Shown here piece by piece: positions 45,777 to 55,290 of a stretch of DNA of 64,000 nt. The DNA comes from Calothrix sp. NIES-4105. GTDB lineage: Bacteria; Cyanobacteriota; Cyanobacteriia; Cyanobacteriales; Nostocaceae. The DNA lies in the NCBI RefSeq assembly GCF_002368415.1, contig NZ_AP018290.1:9663717-9727716 (forward strand), written 5' to 3'. Numbering within the stretch: position 1 is the first letter of the stretch; every line of letters begins with the position of its first letter. The notes below the pieces were generated by a model. That model did not search any database. It had not been told where the DNA came from and saw nothing but the letters and a program-made list of their open reading frames with translations. The position numbers and the translations under genes are program-made.

Positions 45777-46781
45777 TTAAACCTCTATTTTCATTCCTAG
45801 TTTTTGTAAAACTCGTGTTGCAAAACTTGGTGGCGCATTATATGCTTTTAGCTTAGTGCTAAAAATAGGGCGCCGTGATGGTTCATTCAAATAACGGTAG
45901 TGCAAGAAGATATCCCTGTAAGGAAACCCAATGTTTTCACCTGCACATATATCGGTAAATAGTTTCGATGACAACCCAATATAATGTAGGTAGGTAAGAC
46001 GACTTTGTTTGTCATATAAAAGATTGTCTCTTTCCTCAAAGTGTGGAGAAGTCACGCAACAACCAGTTACTTTATCCTCACCCAAGTGACGGGCAAAGTT
46101 CCATGTCGAAATACCCGCGCGCATTATCATATAATTGAGAACGCTTTGGTCTGGTGCGTTCATATATAGTACTTCTGCATCACCTTGCCGCAGTTGTGAT
46201 AACAGGTAGTTTCGTTTTTCAGCATCAAGTAATCCTTTTTTGCTAGCGTACATCCCCGCACAAAAGATTTCACTCTGTACGCACGTTTGTGGGAATACAT
46301 TATATAATGCTTTTGAATTTATATTGTAAACGTGTGCTGGGTCTTTATATTGAAAGTCGTAAACAACAAAATCATTATTATTTAACTGCTGAAAAATGTA
46401 CTCTACTGAGTTCAGTACTAAAATATCAGCATCAAGATAAATAAATCTATCGAACGGACCATCAAACGCGCAAAACCTGCGATGCATTCCCATACGGTAT
46501 ACACCTGATGTCCCTTGTTCTGACCATATCTTAAAAGCACTTGGGTGTGCTTGCCAAGCATCAAAAGCAAATTTCTCCCAAAGCTCGATAACAGGTGTAT
46601 CGGCAAATATTTCTACATTGCTGCGTTTTTTAACCTCTTCTTTAACTCGCTCTAACCTATCATCATACGGCAAAATGCAAACCGGGTAGGCGCCTCTGAG
46701 ATGAACTTCAATACTATTTAACAACGCTACTAACTGGTCATAAACCACATCGTTAGCAAGAATATAAATACCATTAGTCAT
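45777..46781 (-). CDS. Cyanobacterial GT-A type glycosyltransferase, paralog 2 (334 aa)
   Basis: A paralog of the next gene: NGIYILANDVVYDQLVALLN at the start, DRFIYLDADILVL as the DxD strand, CAGMYASKKGLLDAEKRNYL (the counterpart of FNGGFWGSKKNL) and LTYLHYIGL. It differs in the middle insert, so acceptors probably differ. The stop is four bases before the next ATG, so the two are co-translated. Member of the 44.8-53.4 kb operon. Upstream, the 228-bp gap to the ABC gene has no feature. Confidence 0.75.
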   Translation of the reverse strand: MTNGIYILANDVVYDQLVALLNSIEVHLRGAYPVCILPYDDRLERVKEEVKKRSNVEIFADTPVIELWEKFAFDAWQAHPSAFKIWSEQGTSGVYRMGMHRRFCAFDGPFDRFIYLDADILVLNSVEYIFQQLNNNDFVVYDFQYKDPAHVYNINSKALYNVFPQTCVQSEIFCAGMYASKKGLLDAEKRNYLLSQLRQGDAEVLYMNAPDQSVLNYMIMRAGISTWNFARHLGEDKVTGCCVTSPHFEERDNLLYDKQSRLTYLHYIGLSSKLFTDICAGENIGFPYRDIFLHYRYLNEPSRRPIFSTKLKAYNAPPSFATRVLQKLGMKIEV

Positions 46782-47009
46782 AATATTACACCAATAACTT
46801 CAAGACAAATTCAATAAATCCGATAAATACAGCTAAGAAATAGATATTGATTTGACTGTAATTCTCTGATTTAATGTATTACTCGTAAATATGCTTAAAT
46901 AAATACCCCCTAACCTATTATTCCTTTATAACTTATACATTTTCCTTTTGAGAAGTGTAAACAGCAAGATTTATGACTGGTATGACCCGTCCAGGGCAAA
47001 CATGATAAA

Positions 47010-49355
47010 TTATATTAAAATAGGCGTAGAATTGCCGTTGTGATTATATTCATGCCCATTATTATAAGCAACAGCGTTTAATGATTTTGATTTGATACAA
47101 TCTTCTAATTCTTGAATCGTATCAAGTAAATGAATTGTCGCGTAGTAAATGTTTTTGATTATTTCGTTTTGTTCGGATGTTTGAACATGACTGTCTACAA
47201 TCAGCGGTAATGAATGTAACATGAAGTTGACGTGAGTGCGTGACTTTTTCACAATACGGTCGAGGTTATCTTTATATATCTTATATGTATCACTTGCTGA
47301 TGTAATAAAGCTGGTTTGTAGTTTGATGATATCCTCAAAGATTTCGATAATATTCTCGACGCGCGATGTTGATTTACGCAATTCTTCGATAAGTTCTTCG
47401 CGCTCCTGCGAGTCCGAAGCTTCGTCGAGTAATAACTGCAAAAACCCAATTGTTGAATTGAGTCGCGTCCGTAATTCGTGAGGGATACGAAGTAAATTCT
47501 GATTATGAGTTAATGCTTCAACTTCGCCTTCACTTACTTTAACCTCTTTTTGCTGCTTCGATTCTTCGGTGCCACCAAATTGCATCGAGTAAAGTCGCGT
47601 GTAAAACCCACCTTTCTGTAACAGTGAGTTGTGCGTTCCCACTTCTACGACTTTTCCTTGGTCTAAAACCGCTATTTGGTCTGCACCTTGAATGGTAGAT
47701 AAACGGTGGGCAATAACCAAAGTCGTTCTGTCTTTACTCAAATCATCGATAGCTGCTTGCACTACCCGTTCAGATACTGTATCAAGCGCACTCGTCGCTT
47801 CATCAAGAATTAAAATCTCTGGATTTTGTAATAGTGCGCGCGCTATTGCTAACCTTTGTCGTTGTCCCCCCGATAGCATCACACCTCTATCACCTATAAA
47901 TGTATCAAAACCTTGTGGTAGCTTCGTGATAAACTCATAAGCATTTGCGCGTTTGCTAGCAGCAATTACTTCGTCTTCGGTTGCATCGGGTTTTCCGTAT
48001 GCAATGTTATATCGTACTGTGTCGTTAAATAAAAATGTATCTTGACTAACGATACCCATCGCGCGACGTAATGACTGAATATCAAATTCTCTCAAATCGA
48101 CGTTATCAAGTAAAATACTACCAGAAATTACATCGTAAAAACGTGGTAATAAGTCTGCCATTGTCGATTTTCCGGCGCCTGAACTACCAACCAACGCTAG
48201 TGTAGTACCCTTCGGCAAAAACAAATCGACTTCTTTTAACACTAATTTCTCGTTACCTGGGTAAGCAAAGGAAATTTTGTTAAAATGAATCCCTTTTTCA
48301 ATCGCTTTGTAAATTTTGGTACCGCGACTCATAAACGGCTTATTGTCACGTCGTAAAAAGTCGGTAGCAATAGATACGCTTGTTGAGGCGTTAGCGAAGC
48401 TGCTGCGAATTGCGTTTAGCTGAGATATGAAAGGCAGTAAGCGCAGAAGTACTAATAAATATGTAAAGAGTACTGCAGAAAGTGAGGTAATTTGAGATGC
48501 AAATAAGTATTTACTAAGCAGTATAATTAATACTAAGGCTGTAATTCCCATTACCTCACTAACAGGTCCAATCGCCTCAGAATTTGCTTGCGATTTAAAA
48601 TCAGCTTGTTCACGGTCACGGATAAGTTTGACTATTTTTTTATATTCGCGGTCTTCATTTGCTGTTGCCCGTACTAACCGCATTCCGTTCATAACTTCCA
48701 AGACGCTTATCGAATATGCTCTCGACATATCCGAAAGCAATTTACCATAATCTTTCGACCGAGCAATAGCGTATTGGTTGACTAGTGTGACAAGTGATAG
48801 TAAAAATGTTGCTGCTATCGTTAACTGCCAGGAAATAGAAACCAAAACACCGATGAAAACTAAAATTGTGATAACTATAATTGCGACTTTAATCACAGTA
48901 TTAATAGCACTCGCTGCTTTTCCTAACTCTCCCCCTAAGCTATTAATAGAATCACCAACTTTAGTTTTTGCAAAATAATCTAAATCCACCTCTAACAAGT
49001 TTTTTAAACCTGCATCACGCATGTCTGTAGTTAATGTTCGTGCGAGTGAGCTTGACGTTAAACTACTTGCATAGCCAGCAACATTTTTTAATACAATAGT
49101 TAATATAATAGCTGCTGCCATTGCCAAGGTACGATAATCTTCTGGTACCTGGTCAAAAGGTCGCATTATAAATTTTAAAATATCAGGTGCGTTGTTGAAT
49201 TCAACATCCAAGCCAACAATTTTTAAAACAACAGGCACAATTAACGTTGTCCCAACCCCATTAAATAAGGCGCCAGAAAATCCGAGTAAAAATGTGAGAA
49301 ACACCCAACCCGGATAAGGTTTTGCAAATCTAATTAAAAGTTTTACTGTAGACAT
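47010..49355 (-). CDS. ABC exporter (MsbA/HlyB type) with a C-terminal histidine-kinase-like helix (781 aa)
   Basis: Residues 1-320 are a six-helix exporter membrane domain. The ATPase domain follows: Walker A VGSSGAGKSTMADLL, signature LSGGQRQRLAIARAL, Walker B ILILDEATSAL and the H-loop AHRLSTI. A normal exporter would end near residue 600. Here about 170 residues more follow, containing RIPHELRTRLNSTIGFLQLL, a convincing HisKA-like box (candidate phospho-His 626) and its second helix ELRKSTSRVENIIEIFEDII, but no HATPase domain; the tail is helical then low complexity. It probably exports a lipid-linked glycan or related molecule. The extra domain could receive phosphate from, or dimerise with, a kinase (inference). 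Confidence 0.85.
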   Translation of the reverse strand: MSTVKLLIRFAKPYPGWVFLTFLLGFSGALFNGVGTTLIVPVVLKIVGLDVEFNNAPDILKFIMRPFDQVPEDYRTLAMAAAIILTIVLKNVAGYASSLTSSSLARTLTTDMRDAGLKNLLEVDLDYFAKTKVGDSINSLGGELGKAASAINTVIKVAIIVITILVFIGVLVSISWQLTIAATFLLSLVTLVNQYAIARSKDYGKLLSDMSRAYSISVLEVMNGMRLVRATANEDREYKKIVKLIRDREQADFKSQANSEAIGPVSEVMGITALVLIILLSKYLFASQITSLSAVLFTYLLVLLRLLPFISQLNAIRSSFANASTSVSIATDFLRRDNKPFMSRGTKIYKAIEKGIHFNKISFAYPGNEKLVLKEVDLFLPKGTTLALVGSSGAGKSTMADLLPRFYDVISGSILLDNVDLREFDIQSLRRAMGIVSQDTFLFNDTVRYNIAYGKPDATEDEVIAASKRANAYEFITKLPQGFDTFIGDRGVMLSGGQRQRLAIARALLQNPEILILDEATSALDTVSERVVQAAIDDLSKDRTTLVIAHRLSTIQGADQIAVLDQGKVVEVGTHNSLLQKGGFYTRLYSMQFGGTEESKQQKEVKVSEGEVEALTHNQNLLRIPHELRTRLNSTIGFLQLLLDEASDSQEREELIEELRKSTSRVENIIEIFEDIIKLQTSFITSASDTYKIYKDNLDRIVKKSRTHVNFMLHSLPLIVDSHVQTSEQNEIIKNIYYATIHLLDTIQELEDCIKSKSLNAVAYNNGHEYNHNGNSTPILI

Positions 49356-49426
49356 TGGTAATAGTTAATCGTTTATAAAAGACTGGATAAAAGACCGATA
49401 AATGCACACCCAAAAATCCTTATTAA

Positions 49427-50602
49427 TTATGAATGATTAATTTTTTGGATTATCTCGAAGAGTGTTACCGCCATTGTTGATGTACTATATTTCTCAATAC
49501 AGCGTTCTCTAGCTTGGCGCCCTTTAAGACATGCCGTATCATAATCGTTAAATATTGCTTCAATTTGCATGGCGATTTGTTCGGGTGCATTTGGGTCAAC
49601 TATATAACCAGTATGAGCTAATATCTCAGGTATATCACCTACACGGGTGGAAATCACAGGTTTACCCATTGCCATGCCATCTGTCAGTTTAAGGGGAAAC
49701 TGCGCGCGCGCCACAATGTCAGAGCGTTGTGGAACAACTACAATATGCGCTGCTGCAACTATTTCGGGCATTGTTTCCACAGGCGCCTTCGGTAATTTAA
49801 TAATCCAACGTCCCCATTGTTTAATCAAACGGTCGTCATAATCATCATATGGACTGCCACCAACTATCACCAACCGCAAATCATCATGGTTTAATTTATC
49901 GAGTGCCATCAATACATCTTCAACACCCTTGTGCGGACGCGGCGCCCCTGGAAACATCAAAATGCGGTAATCTGAAAGTCCATATTTCTCCCGACTCGCT
50001 GCCGAGGAGTACTTATCGGGGTTAAACATCTCGGTATCTTTACCATTTGGTACATAGACACCACCAAATCGATCTTGCAAAAACTGCGTATCAATCGTTA
50101 CTGCATCCGCGTACTTGACCAAACGCTCCATCCAATTAATGTAAACTGGATGGTCAGGAAATCTTAAGGCGCCGTTAGATTTGAGGATATCGCGGGCAAA
50201 CTGTTTAACACTAGGCTGATACCTCCAATTCTCACCACCATGCCAGCTTAACTCCCAATCATCCATATCGAGTAACAACGGACGACGACGAGTTAATTTA
50301 TGAAGCAAACCCACACCAAAGCTAGTTGGTTTGGGTTTAACTGCGTAAATAACGTCTCCTGATAGCGAATGCAGCAACTGCCGTGCGGAACCGAAAAAAT
50401 TGGGATAGTTACTACCAGGTATGGAAATAACCTCAATACCATTGGGAGGTATTGCGTATAAGTCTTTGCCAAAGTTAAACCCAACGATTTCAACTTTATG
50501 GTTAAGTTGTTGCAGGACTTGAGCTAGTAAGTAAGCTCGAACCGTGCCACCTCCGGAGAGGTCGCTAACAACTAACGAAAATTTTAATTGGTCATTAGTC
50601 AT
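49427..50602 (-). CDS. GT4-family glycosyltransferase (391 aa)
   Basis: GT-B glycosyltransferase of family 4: N-terminal FSLVVSDLSGGGTVRAYLLA (Gly-rich acceptor loop), the central ILMFPGAPRPHKGVEDVLMA at the start of the donor domain and FPLKLTDGMAMGKPVISTRV with GDIPEIL, the region that carries the E-x7-E-like motif (here Lys-Leu-Thr-Asp in place of the first Glu). It transfers an activated sugar, retaining. It lies in the middle of the polysaccharide operon, 71 bp from the exporter. The start at 50602 is taken for lack of an alternative. Confidence 0.85.
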   Translation of the reverse strand: MTNDQLKFSLVVSDLSGGGTVRAYLLAQVLQQLNHKVEIVGFNFGKDLYAIPPNGIEVISIPGSNYPNFFGSARQLLHSLSGDVIYAVKPKPTSFGVGLLHKLTRRRPLLLDMDDWELSWHGGENWRYQPSVKQFARDILKSNGALRFPDHPVYINWMERLVKYADAVTIDTQFLQDRFGGVYVPNGKDTEMFNPDKYSSAASREKYGLSDYRILMFPGAPRPHKGVEDVLMALDKLNHDDLRLVIVGGSPYDDYDDRLIKQWGRWIIKLPKAPVETMPEIVAAAHIVVVPQRSDIVARAQFPLKLTDGMAMGKPVISTRVGDIPEILAHTGYIVDPNAPEQIAMQIEAIFNDYDTACLKGRQARERCIEKYSTSTMAVTLFEIIQKINHS

Positions 50603-50687
50603 TAGTAAAGAGTCATGAGTTAGTTATCAGTCATTAATAAATGTTAATAACTAATTGAGTATTTATGATTCAGTAGACCTACCTAAA

Positions 50688-51168
50688 TCAAACTGCTAGT
50701 CTCTTCGCTTTACGGTAAAGTCCGATGATTGATATCAAACTCTGTTCGGAAATCCCAAAATTTCTATTTCCAGTATCCTCTTGGTCATAGGGATACAGAT
50801 AGTGTGGTTTCAGGTCGTTTTCCTGAATTCTCAGATACCGTTTGGCAAAGAAACTTGCTTTTTGTAAGTTTGATGACTGCTGCCAATCGTAGTAAGCAGG
50901 TACTGCCACATCTTCAATAAACTGGCGCCATTGTCCGAGAATAGTCTCTGTTTGGAACTTTTGCGCGCGTTTTTGACAGTTATCCATCATCGCTACCGTT
51001 TAGAAGTATCATCACGTAAACGCGCTAGGGTAGCAATCGTTTCTTCTAACGATGTCACCTCGATCTTGCTGTATAAAATGTTTCATTTGGTATCAGTATC
51101 TGCGGGAATTCACAGTTTGGTAAATCACCTGACGGGATATAAAAGTGAATTGTGAAATTGATTTTCAT
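50688..51168 (-). pseudogene. Broken paralog of the GT-like gene at 51201-52292
   Basis: A deleted, frameshifted copy of the next upstream gene. It begins with ATG 51168 and HFYIPSGDLPNCEFPQ (compare YFYIPKVDFPDWEIP in the intact gene), then jumps to IEVTSLEETIATLARLRDD in another frame (compare IEVASPSETITALKRLRDD), and finally an open stretch from 50990 to 50688 with EDVAVPAYYDWQQSSNLQKA and RIQENDLKPHYLYPYDQE, matching the intact C-terminus. About two thirds of the protein is missing from the middle. Tandem duplication followed by decay is the simplest reading. Confidence 0.8.
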
Positions 51169-51200
51169 TACTGACAATATCGTATTAATCTTTTTATAAA

Positions 51201-52292
51201 CTAATTTTTACATATTAGTTTTTTAAAGGAGCGATATTTTTGCATTGTCGAAATAATAATCAAATCTGAAAATCCAACATGGTCATTTTTGACGTTTTCC
51301 CGGTCGTGTGGGTAAATTAATTGGGGTTTGAGATTGTTTTCTTGAATTATTAAAGACCGCTTTGCTAGATATAACTTTTGTTTATACTGTGATTCACACC
51401 AGCGATGGTAGGCAGGAACGGCAACTTCTGTTATTAAATTACGCCATCGTACACATACTTTATCAACTGTAAAATCTTCGGCACGTGCTCTTCCGTTTTT
51501 GACCATAGCATGATACAAAGCTTTATCATCGCGCAGTCGTTTGAGTGCTGTGATGGTTTCGGATGGTGATGCGACTTCGATATAGTCGAGTTCGCTACGA
51601 CGTTCCGCACGGAATGCTGAGTCACCGGAAACAATTGCTGGGACTCGCGCGTGCCATGAATTATAAAGCTTTGATGCTGGTTTATATTTATAGCTTTCCT
51701 GAAATTGGAAGTTACGCACAGCAATAACAGCATCCATTTGACTATAGTCGTTCCATGCGTTTTCACCGACGATGTGCCAGTGTAGTCCTAGTGCTTTTAG
51801 CTGTTCTGACCATGCTGGGTCTTTTAATTCAGATGCAATGTTTTTCTCTATACCGTAATAACCAACATTTACAAACTTATCACCACGTTCAGAGTCACGC
51901 GGAATTAGACCAGGTTGGCGCCAGTGCGGTATAAAGTAATGACCATCACTTGTATTAACTTCCTGCTGATTTTGCACTACATGTAATTGCGCGTAGGGAT
52001 GAAAGTCATGGTCGGCTTTCATACATACTATTAATTGATTCGGCTTTGGTTGCAAGTTAAACGGAAGTGAATAGCGGTGCGCGAAGATAATACCCGATGC
52101 AGGTAAAGTATCAACTAGCTGACACTCAAACCCGGATGCCACCAGACGAATATAAGTTTGTAACGACCAGTTATAAACCGCGTTATTTGGTTTACTTTCA
52201 AAAATTTGCCATCCTTTATCAGCATCTTCAGGTATTTCCCAATCAGGAAAATCGACTTTAGGGATATAAAAATAAATTGGAGGATTATTCAT
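51201..52292 (-). CDS. Glycosyltransferase-like protein, GT-B fold suspected (363 aa)
   Basis: It starts PPIYFYIPKVDFPDWEIPED. The C-terminal half looks like the donor domain of a GT-B transferase: NVGYYGIEKNIASELKDPAW, IAVRNFQFQESYKYKPASKL, YNSWHARVPAIVSGDSAF and YIEVASPSETITALKRLRDD, the normal places of the donor loop and the final helix. The family is not named to my knowledge, and I cannot see a clear DxD. It belongs to the polysaccharide operon, with a broken tandem copy directly downstream at 50688. Role in glycan assembly is inferred from neighbours. Confidence 0.6.
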   Translation of the reverse strand: MNNPPIYFYIPKVDFPDWEIPEDADKGWQIFESKPNNAVYNWSLQTYIRLVASGFECQLVDTLPASGIIFAHRYSLPFNLQPKPNQLIVCMKADHDFHPYAQLHVVQNQQEVNTSDGHYFIPHWRQPGLIPRDSERGDKFVNVGYYGIEKNIASELKDPAWSEQLKALGLHWHIVGENAWNDYSQMDAVIAVRNFQFQESYKYKPASKLYNSWHARVPAIVSGDSAFRAERRSELDYIEVASPSETITALKRLRDDKALYHAMVKNGRARAEDFTVDKVCVRWRNLITEVAVPAYHRWCESQYKQKLYLAKRSLIIQENNLKPQLIYPHDRENVKNDHVGFSDLIIISTMQKYRSFKKLICKN

Positions 52293-52324
52293 TTAAGTAA
52301 AAAATAGAGTTGATTATTAAAAAT

Positions 52325-53362
52325 TTATACCTGAGATGAATTATTAATGCTAAGACGGAAACTCTTGTGGAAAAAGTCAAATATTTTTTGAGTTTTTGGA
52401 CTACGTGAGTGTTTGTAAAGCATAAACTCCGGTAGTAGTATACGCATTAAATAAGCGAGTATATAACCAAGTTTGTTATTTACTCGAAACTGTCCGTCAA
52501 ATAGTGCAACCGGATAATTCGTGATTTTTGCTAGTCTAAAATAATTGTTTTTATCTTTCTCGATTAGTGTTTGTTCGAGCCAATATTTCACCGCAGGTTC
52601 GGAATATTTTTGAAAAAGAACGTTTTTGCGACTTTCAATTTCGTAAAACAACACATAATCATTCTTCATATATTCCCAATTGCTACTCATGTTCGTCTCA
52701 TGCTTCGTATAATAGGCACCCACAATTGGTGTATATATAAAATCTACCCCTTTATCGAGCAATTCCAAAGCAAAATCTCTATCTTGTAAAGCTTTTAAAC
52801 CATCATCAAACTTTTTGGATAGCAATAACTCTTTTTTAACCAACATGCACTGCTGTAACACCGGGAAAGGTGAGGAAGCCAGAAAATCAGGTAAAAGTAA
52901 ACGTTGTATTAACTGGTCACGAGTTAGCGAACCGATTATATTAGGTTCACGACGCAGAATATTTTGGTCATTGTCTAGAAACACACGCTCGTAATCGCAG
53001 TAAAACAGCACATTTTGGTTATTTTGATTATCTAACCCTTCTAAATAGCTCAACTGGAACCGAGTTTTATCTTCGTGAATCCAATCATCCGGGTCTAGAC
53101 ACTGTATCCACTCACCGCGCGCTTTCTCAATTCCAAAATTGCGCGCGGAAGATAAACCACCGTTTTCCTTATAAAAATATTGAACTCGTGAATCAAGAGT
53201 CATTAACTGTTCAGCTATTTCACGAGTATTATCTTTAGAGCCATCGTCAACTAAAATGCACTCAATATCAGTATAAGTCTGTGCTAAAACGCTTTTAACA
53301 CACTTTTCTATGTAACTAGCTCGGTTATAGCAAGGTAAAATAATCGAAACAAGAGTTGTCAT
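52325..53362 (-). CDS. GT2-family glycosyltransferase, first gene of the operon (345 aa)
   Basis: Typical inverting GT-A transferase: TTLVSIILPCYNRASYIEKC, IECILVDDGSKDNTREIAEQ, a GLSSARNFGIEKARGEWIQC strand and the metal motif in LDPDDWIHEDKT (D-P-D-D). The acceptor part has CMLVKKELLLSKKFDDGLKA (with LQDRDFALEL). It is soluble apart from a hydrophobic patch near residues 300-315. I start at ATG 53362; an in-frame TTG lies at 53398. It heads the one-strand series to 44831 and probably the operon promoter lies in 53399-53756, where an 11-13-bp palindrome sits at 53557. Confidence 0.85.
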   Translation of the reverse strand: MTTLVSIILPCYNRASYIEKCVKSVLAQTYTDIECILVDDGSKDNTREIAEQLMTLDSRVQYFYKENGGLSSARNFGIEKARGEWIQCLDPDDWIHEDKTRFQLSYLEGLDNQNNQNVLFYCDYERVFLDNDQNILRREPNIIGSLTRDQLIQRLLLPDFLASSPFPVLQQCMLVKKELLLSKKFDDGLKALQDRDFALELLDKGVDFIYTPIVGAYYTKHETNMSSNWEYMKNDYVLFYEIESRKNVLFQKYSEPAVKYWLEQTLIEKDKNNYFRLAKITNYPVALFDGQFRVNNKLGYILAYLMRILLPEFMLYKHSRSPKTQKIFDFFHKSFRLSINNSSQV

Positions 53363-53556
53363 AGTGCTTACCAATCCCAAATCATTAATAGTCACCAATA
53401 CACTAAAAATCTAACCCACCTCACCCTGAAACTAAGAGCGAGAATTTACTGTCGAATCCATGAATATTGATACCCTTACTTCTCCCCTTCACAGTATTAT
53501 CACAGTTTTAGCATAATATTATTGATTTATTTTTCTTTCTTAGTCCAACGAGTCTA

Positions 53557-53594
53557 ACAAGCATGGTAAAAGTCTTTGATATTACCATGCTTGT
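53557..53594. terminator. 13-bp perfect inverted repeat ACAAGCATGGTAA / TTACCATGCTTGT
   Basis: The arms are 53557-53569 and 53582-53594 with a 12-base loop. It could terminate the small gene at 53757 (same strand) or be an operator upstream of the glycan operon. Nothing else is evident in the 53399-53756 gap. Confidence 0.5.
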
Positions 53595-53756
53595 CACAGA
53601 GGTCAAGTTATAAAAATAAAAAAACTCTAGCCATTGAAAAGAATAATTCAACTCAACATAATGACATAAATTAAAAATTTTATTTTTATTTAATGTCAAA
53701 TTTTATTGAACTGATGTATTATTGAATAATAGATAATTGTTTGCCTAACTAGTTAT

Positions 53757-53981
53757 CTACCAGTCAACTAATTTGAGTTCGCCATTTTGGATGTAGTCTA
53801 GGATACGATTTAGCTGACGGCGCGCACCCTCGCTTACATCGCTATTCCCAATTAGGTCTGTTAGTAAGGTATGGTCGCCACGACTATACCTCTTAGAAAA
53901 AATAATTTTATCTGCAAGCTTTTTAACAGCTATTTCAGATGTGGAGTTAATTGGTCTTGTCATTGAAAGTTTGTGAAGCAT
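53757..53981 (-). CDS. Small helical protein (74 aa), hypothetical
   Basis: A polar helical protein: INSTSEIAVKKLADKIIFSK, then GDHTLLTDLIGNSDVSEGAR and RQLNRILDYIQNGELKLVDW. It has no signal or known motif. The start may be at 53981 or at ATG 53963 (MTRPINSTSE). Codon use and a clean C-terminal amphipathic helix suggest a real gene, possibly regulatory because it lies directly before the glycan operon on the same strand. Its upstream gap, 53982-54344, shows no further gene. I do not recognise the family. Confidence 0.5.
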   Translation of the reverse strand: MLHKLSMTRPINSTSEIAVKKLADKIIFSKRYSRGDHTLLTDLIGNSDVSEGARRQLNRILDYIQNGELKLVDW

Positions 53982-54344
53982 ATTCTGATATTAGCCACTT
54001 CAAAAAAATAAAAAAAAAGCAAAACTTGCTCCGCTTCTGCCTAAAAGCGTGCTTTAAAAAGTTTATTAAATATATTCAACTTATTAAACTTAATGCAGCG
54101 AGCAAATCTTATCAAATACAGCGTTTATGTCTTACGATACCTTTGTGGTATCTTCACAACACAAACCAGTAAAAACAATTTAACTTTATCTTTATAACTC
54201 ACCCAGAGGATTATTACTGATATCTAAAAATTTATTACCTTAGACGGATGAAAAAATACGTGTAACTACGGTTGTATTCTCCAAGCTGCGACAAACAATA
54301 AGCTTTCAGGTAAAAATAAAGTAATTCTCTCAACTCTTAAAAAA

Positions 54345-55118
54345 ATGCAGATAATCCGTATACCAGTACTATCAGATAATTACATTTTCTTACTTTGGGA
54401 CAGCGCGCGTAAAATTGCCGCAGTTGTTGACCCAGCAGTAGCACGGCCAGTTTTAACAAAACTTAATGAACTAGATGCTCAGTTAGTAGCTATTTTCAAC
54501 ACGCATCACCACAATGACCATGTGGGAGGAAACCGCGAATTAATTACCCAGTACCCAAACGTAACTGTTTATGGTGGAGAGGAAGACAAGGGACGTATCC
54601 CTGGACAAAAAGTATTTCTTCATGAAGGAGACATTATAGAATTTGGCGATAGAACAGCGACCGTTTTCTTTGTTCCAGGACATACACGCGCGCACATTGC
54701 TTATTACTTCCCACCGAGAGCAAGCGAAGAGACTGGTGAATTATTCTGTGGTGATACATTATTTGCTGGTGGTTGCGGGCGCCTATTTGAAGGAACACCC
54801 GCACAAATGGTAGATTCTCTCAGTAAAATACGGACACTACCCGATAACACTCGTGTGTGGTGTGCCCATGAATACACTCTTAAAAATCTTCAGTTCGCCC
54901 TTAGTGTCGATGGTAACAACGAAGATTTACAACAGAGGTATACAAAAGTACAAGCTGCTCGCAATAAAGGAGAAGCTACAGTACCTTCACTATTAGAGAT
55001 AGAAAAACGCACTAACCCATTTTTAAGATGGGATATACCTACATTACAAACAGCAGTAAAAACTAGCGAGTCAGTACAAACTTTCGCACGTTTGCGTGGA
55101 ATGAAAGATACGTTTTGA
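54345..55118 (+). CDS. gloB: Hydroxyacylglutathione hydrolase, glyoxalase II (257 aa)
   Basis: Metallo-beta-lactamase fold: the metal-binding [16 protein letters not shown] (T-H-x-H-x-D-H), [31 protein letters not shown] with the bridging Asp, and [16 protein letters not shown]. The C-terminal HAGH domain ends TNPFLRWD. It hydrolyses S-lactoylglutathione to lactate and glutathione, the second step of methylglyoxal detoxification in the cytosol. The size matches bacterial GloB. There is no clear Shine-Dalgarno. It is an isolated gene, followed by the dispersed repeat at 55183. Confidence 0.95.
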   Translation: MQIIRIPVLSDNYIFLLWDSARKIAAVVDPAVARPVLTKLNELDAQLVAIFNTHHHNDHVGGNRELITQYPNVTVYGGEEDKGRIPGQKVFLHEGDIIEFGDRTATVFFVPGHTRAHIAYYFPPRASEETGELFCGDTLFAGGCGRLFEGTPAQMVDSLSKIRTLPDNTRVWCAHEYTLKNLQFALSVDGNNEDLQQRYTKVQAARNKGEATVPSLLEIEKRTNPFLRWDIPTLQTAVKTSESVQTFARLRGMKDTF

Positions 55119-55182
55119 TTAGAATTAGATCCCCACTAACCCCCCCTTAATAAGCCTACCGTGTACACACCTCTTTAATAAA

Positions 55183-55290
55183 CCTCTTTTTTCCCCCTTT
55201 GTGCCCTTTGTGTTCAAAGTGGTTTATCTCTTTAAAGAACCACAAAGGCACAAAGGACACAAAGAAAGAGAAGAAAAAGAGACTTGTGTC
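55183..55290. repeat. MITE-like inverted repeat, copy B
   Basis: Nearly the same as the element at 6319: CCCTTTGTGCCCTTTGTG ... CACAAAGGCACAAAGGACAC, the shared centre GGTTTATCTCTTTAAA, and an AAAGAAAGAGAAG tail. It lies between converging genes (gloB and the GT8 gene) and abuts another GGGGGGTTGGGGGG-type repeat at 55308, which encodes the last residues of the GT8 protein. Confidence 0.8.

Noticed and set aside
53508-53699. 63-codon minus-strand frame before the glycan operon
   Set aside because: Low-complexity Phe/Tyr/Leu content from AT-rich intergenic DNA; overlaps a palindrome.
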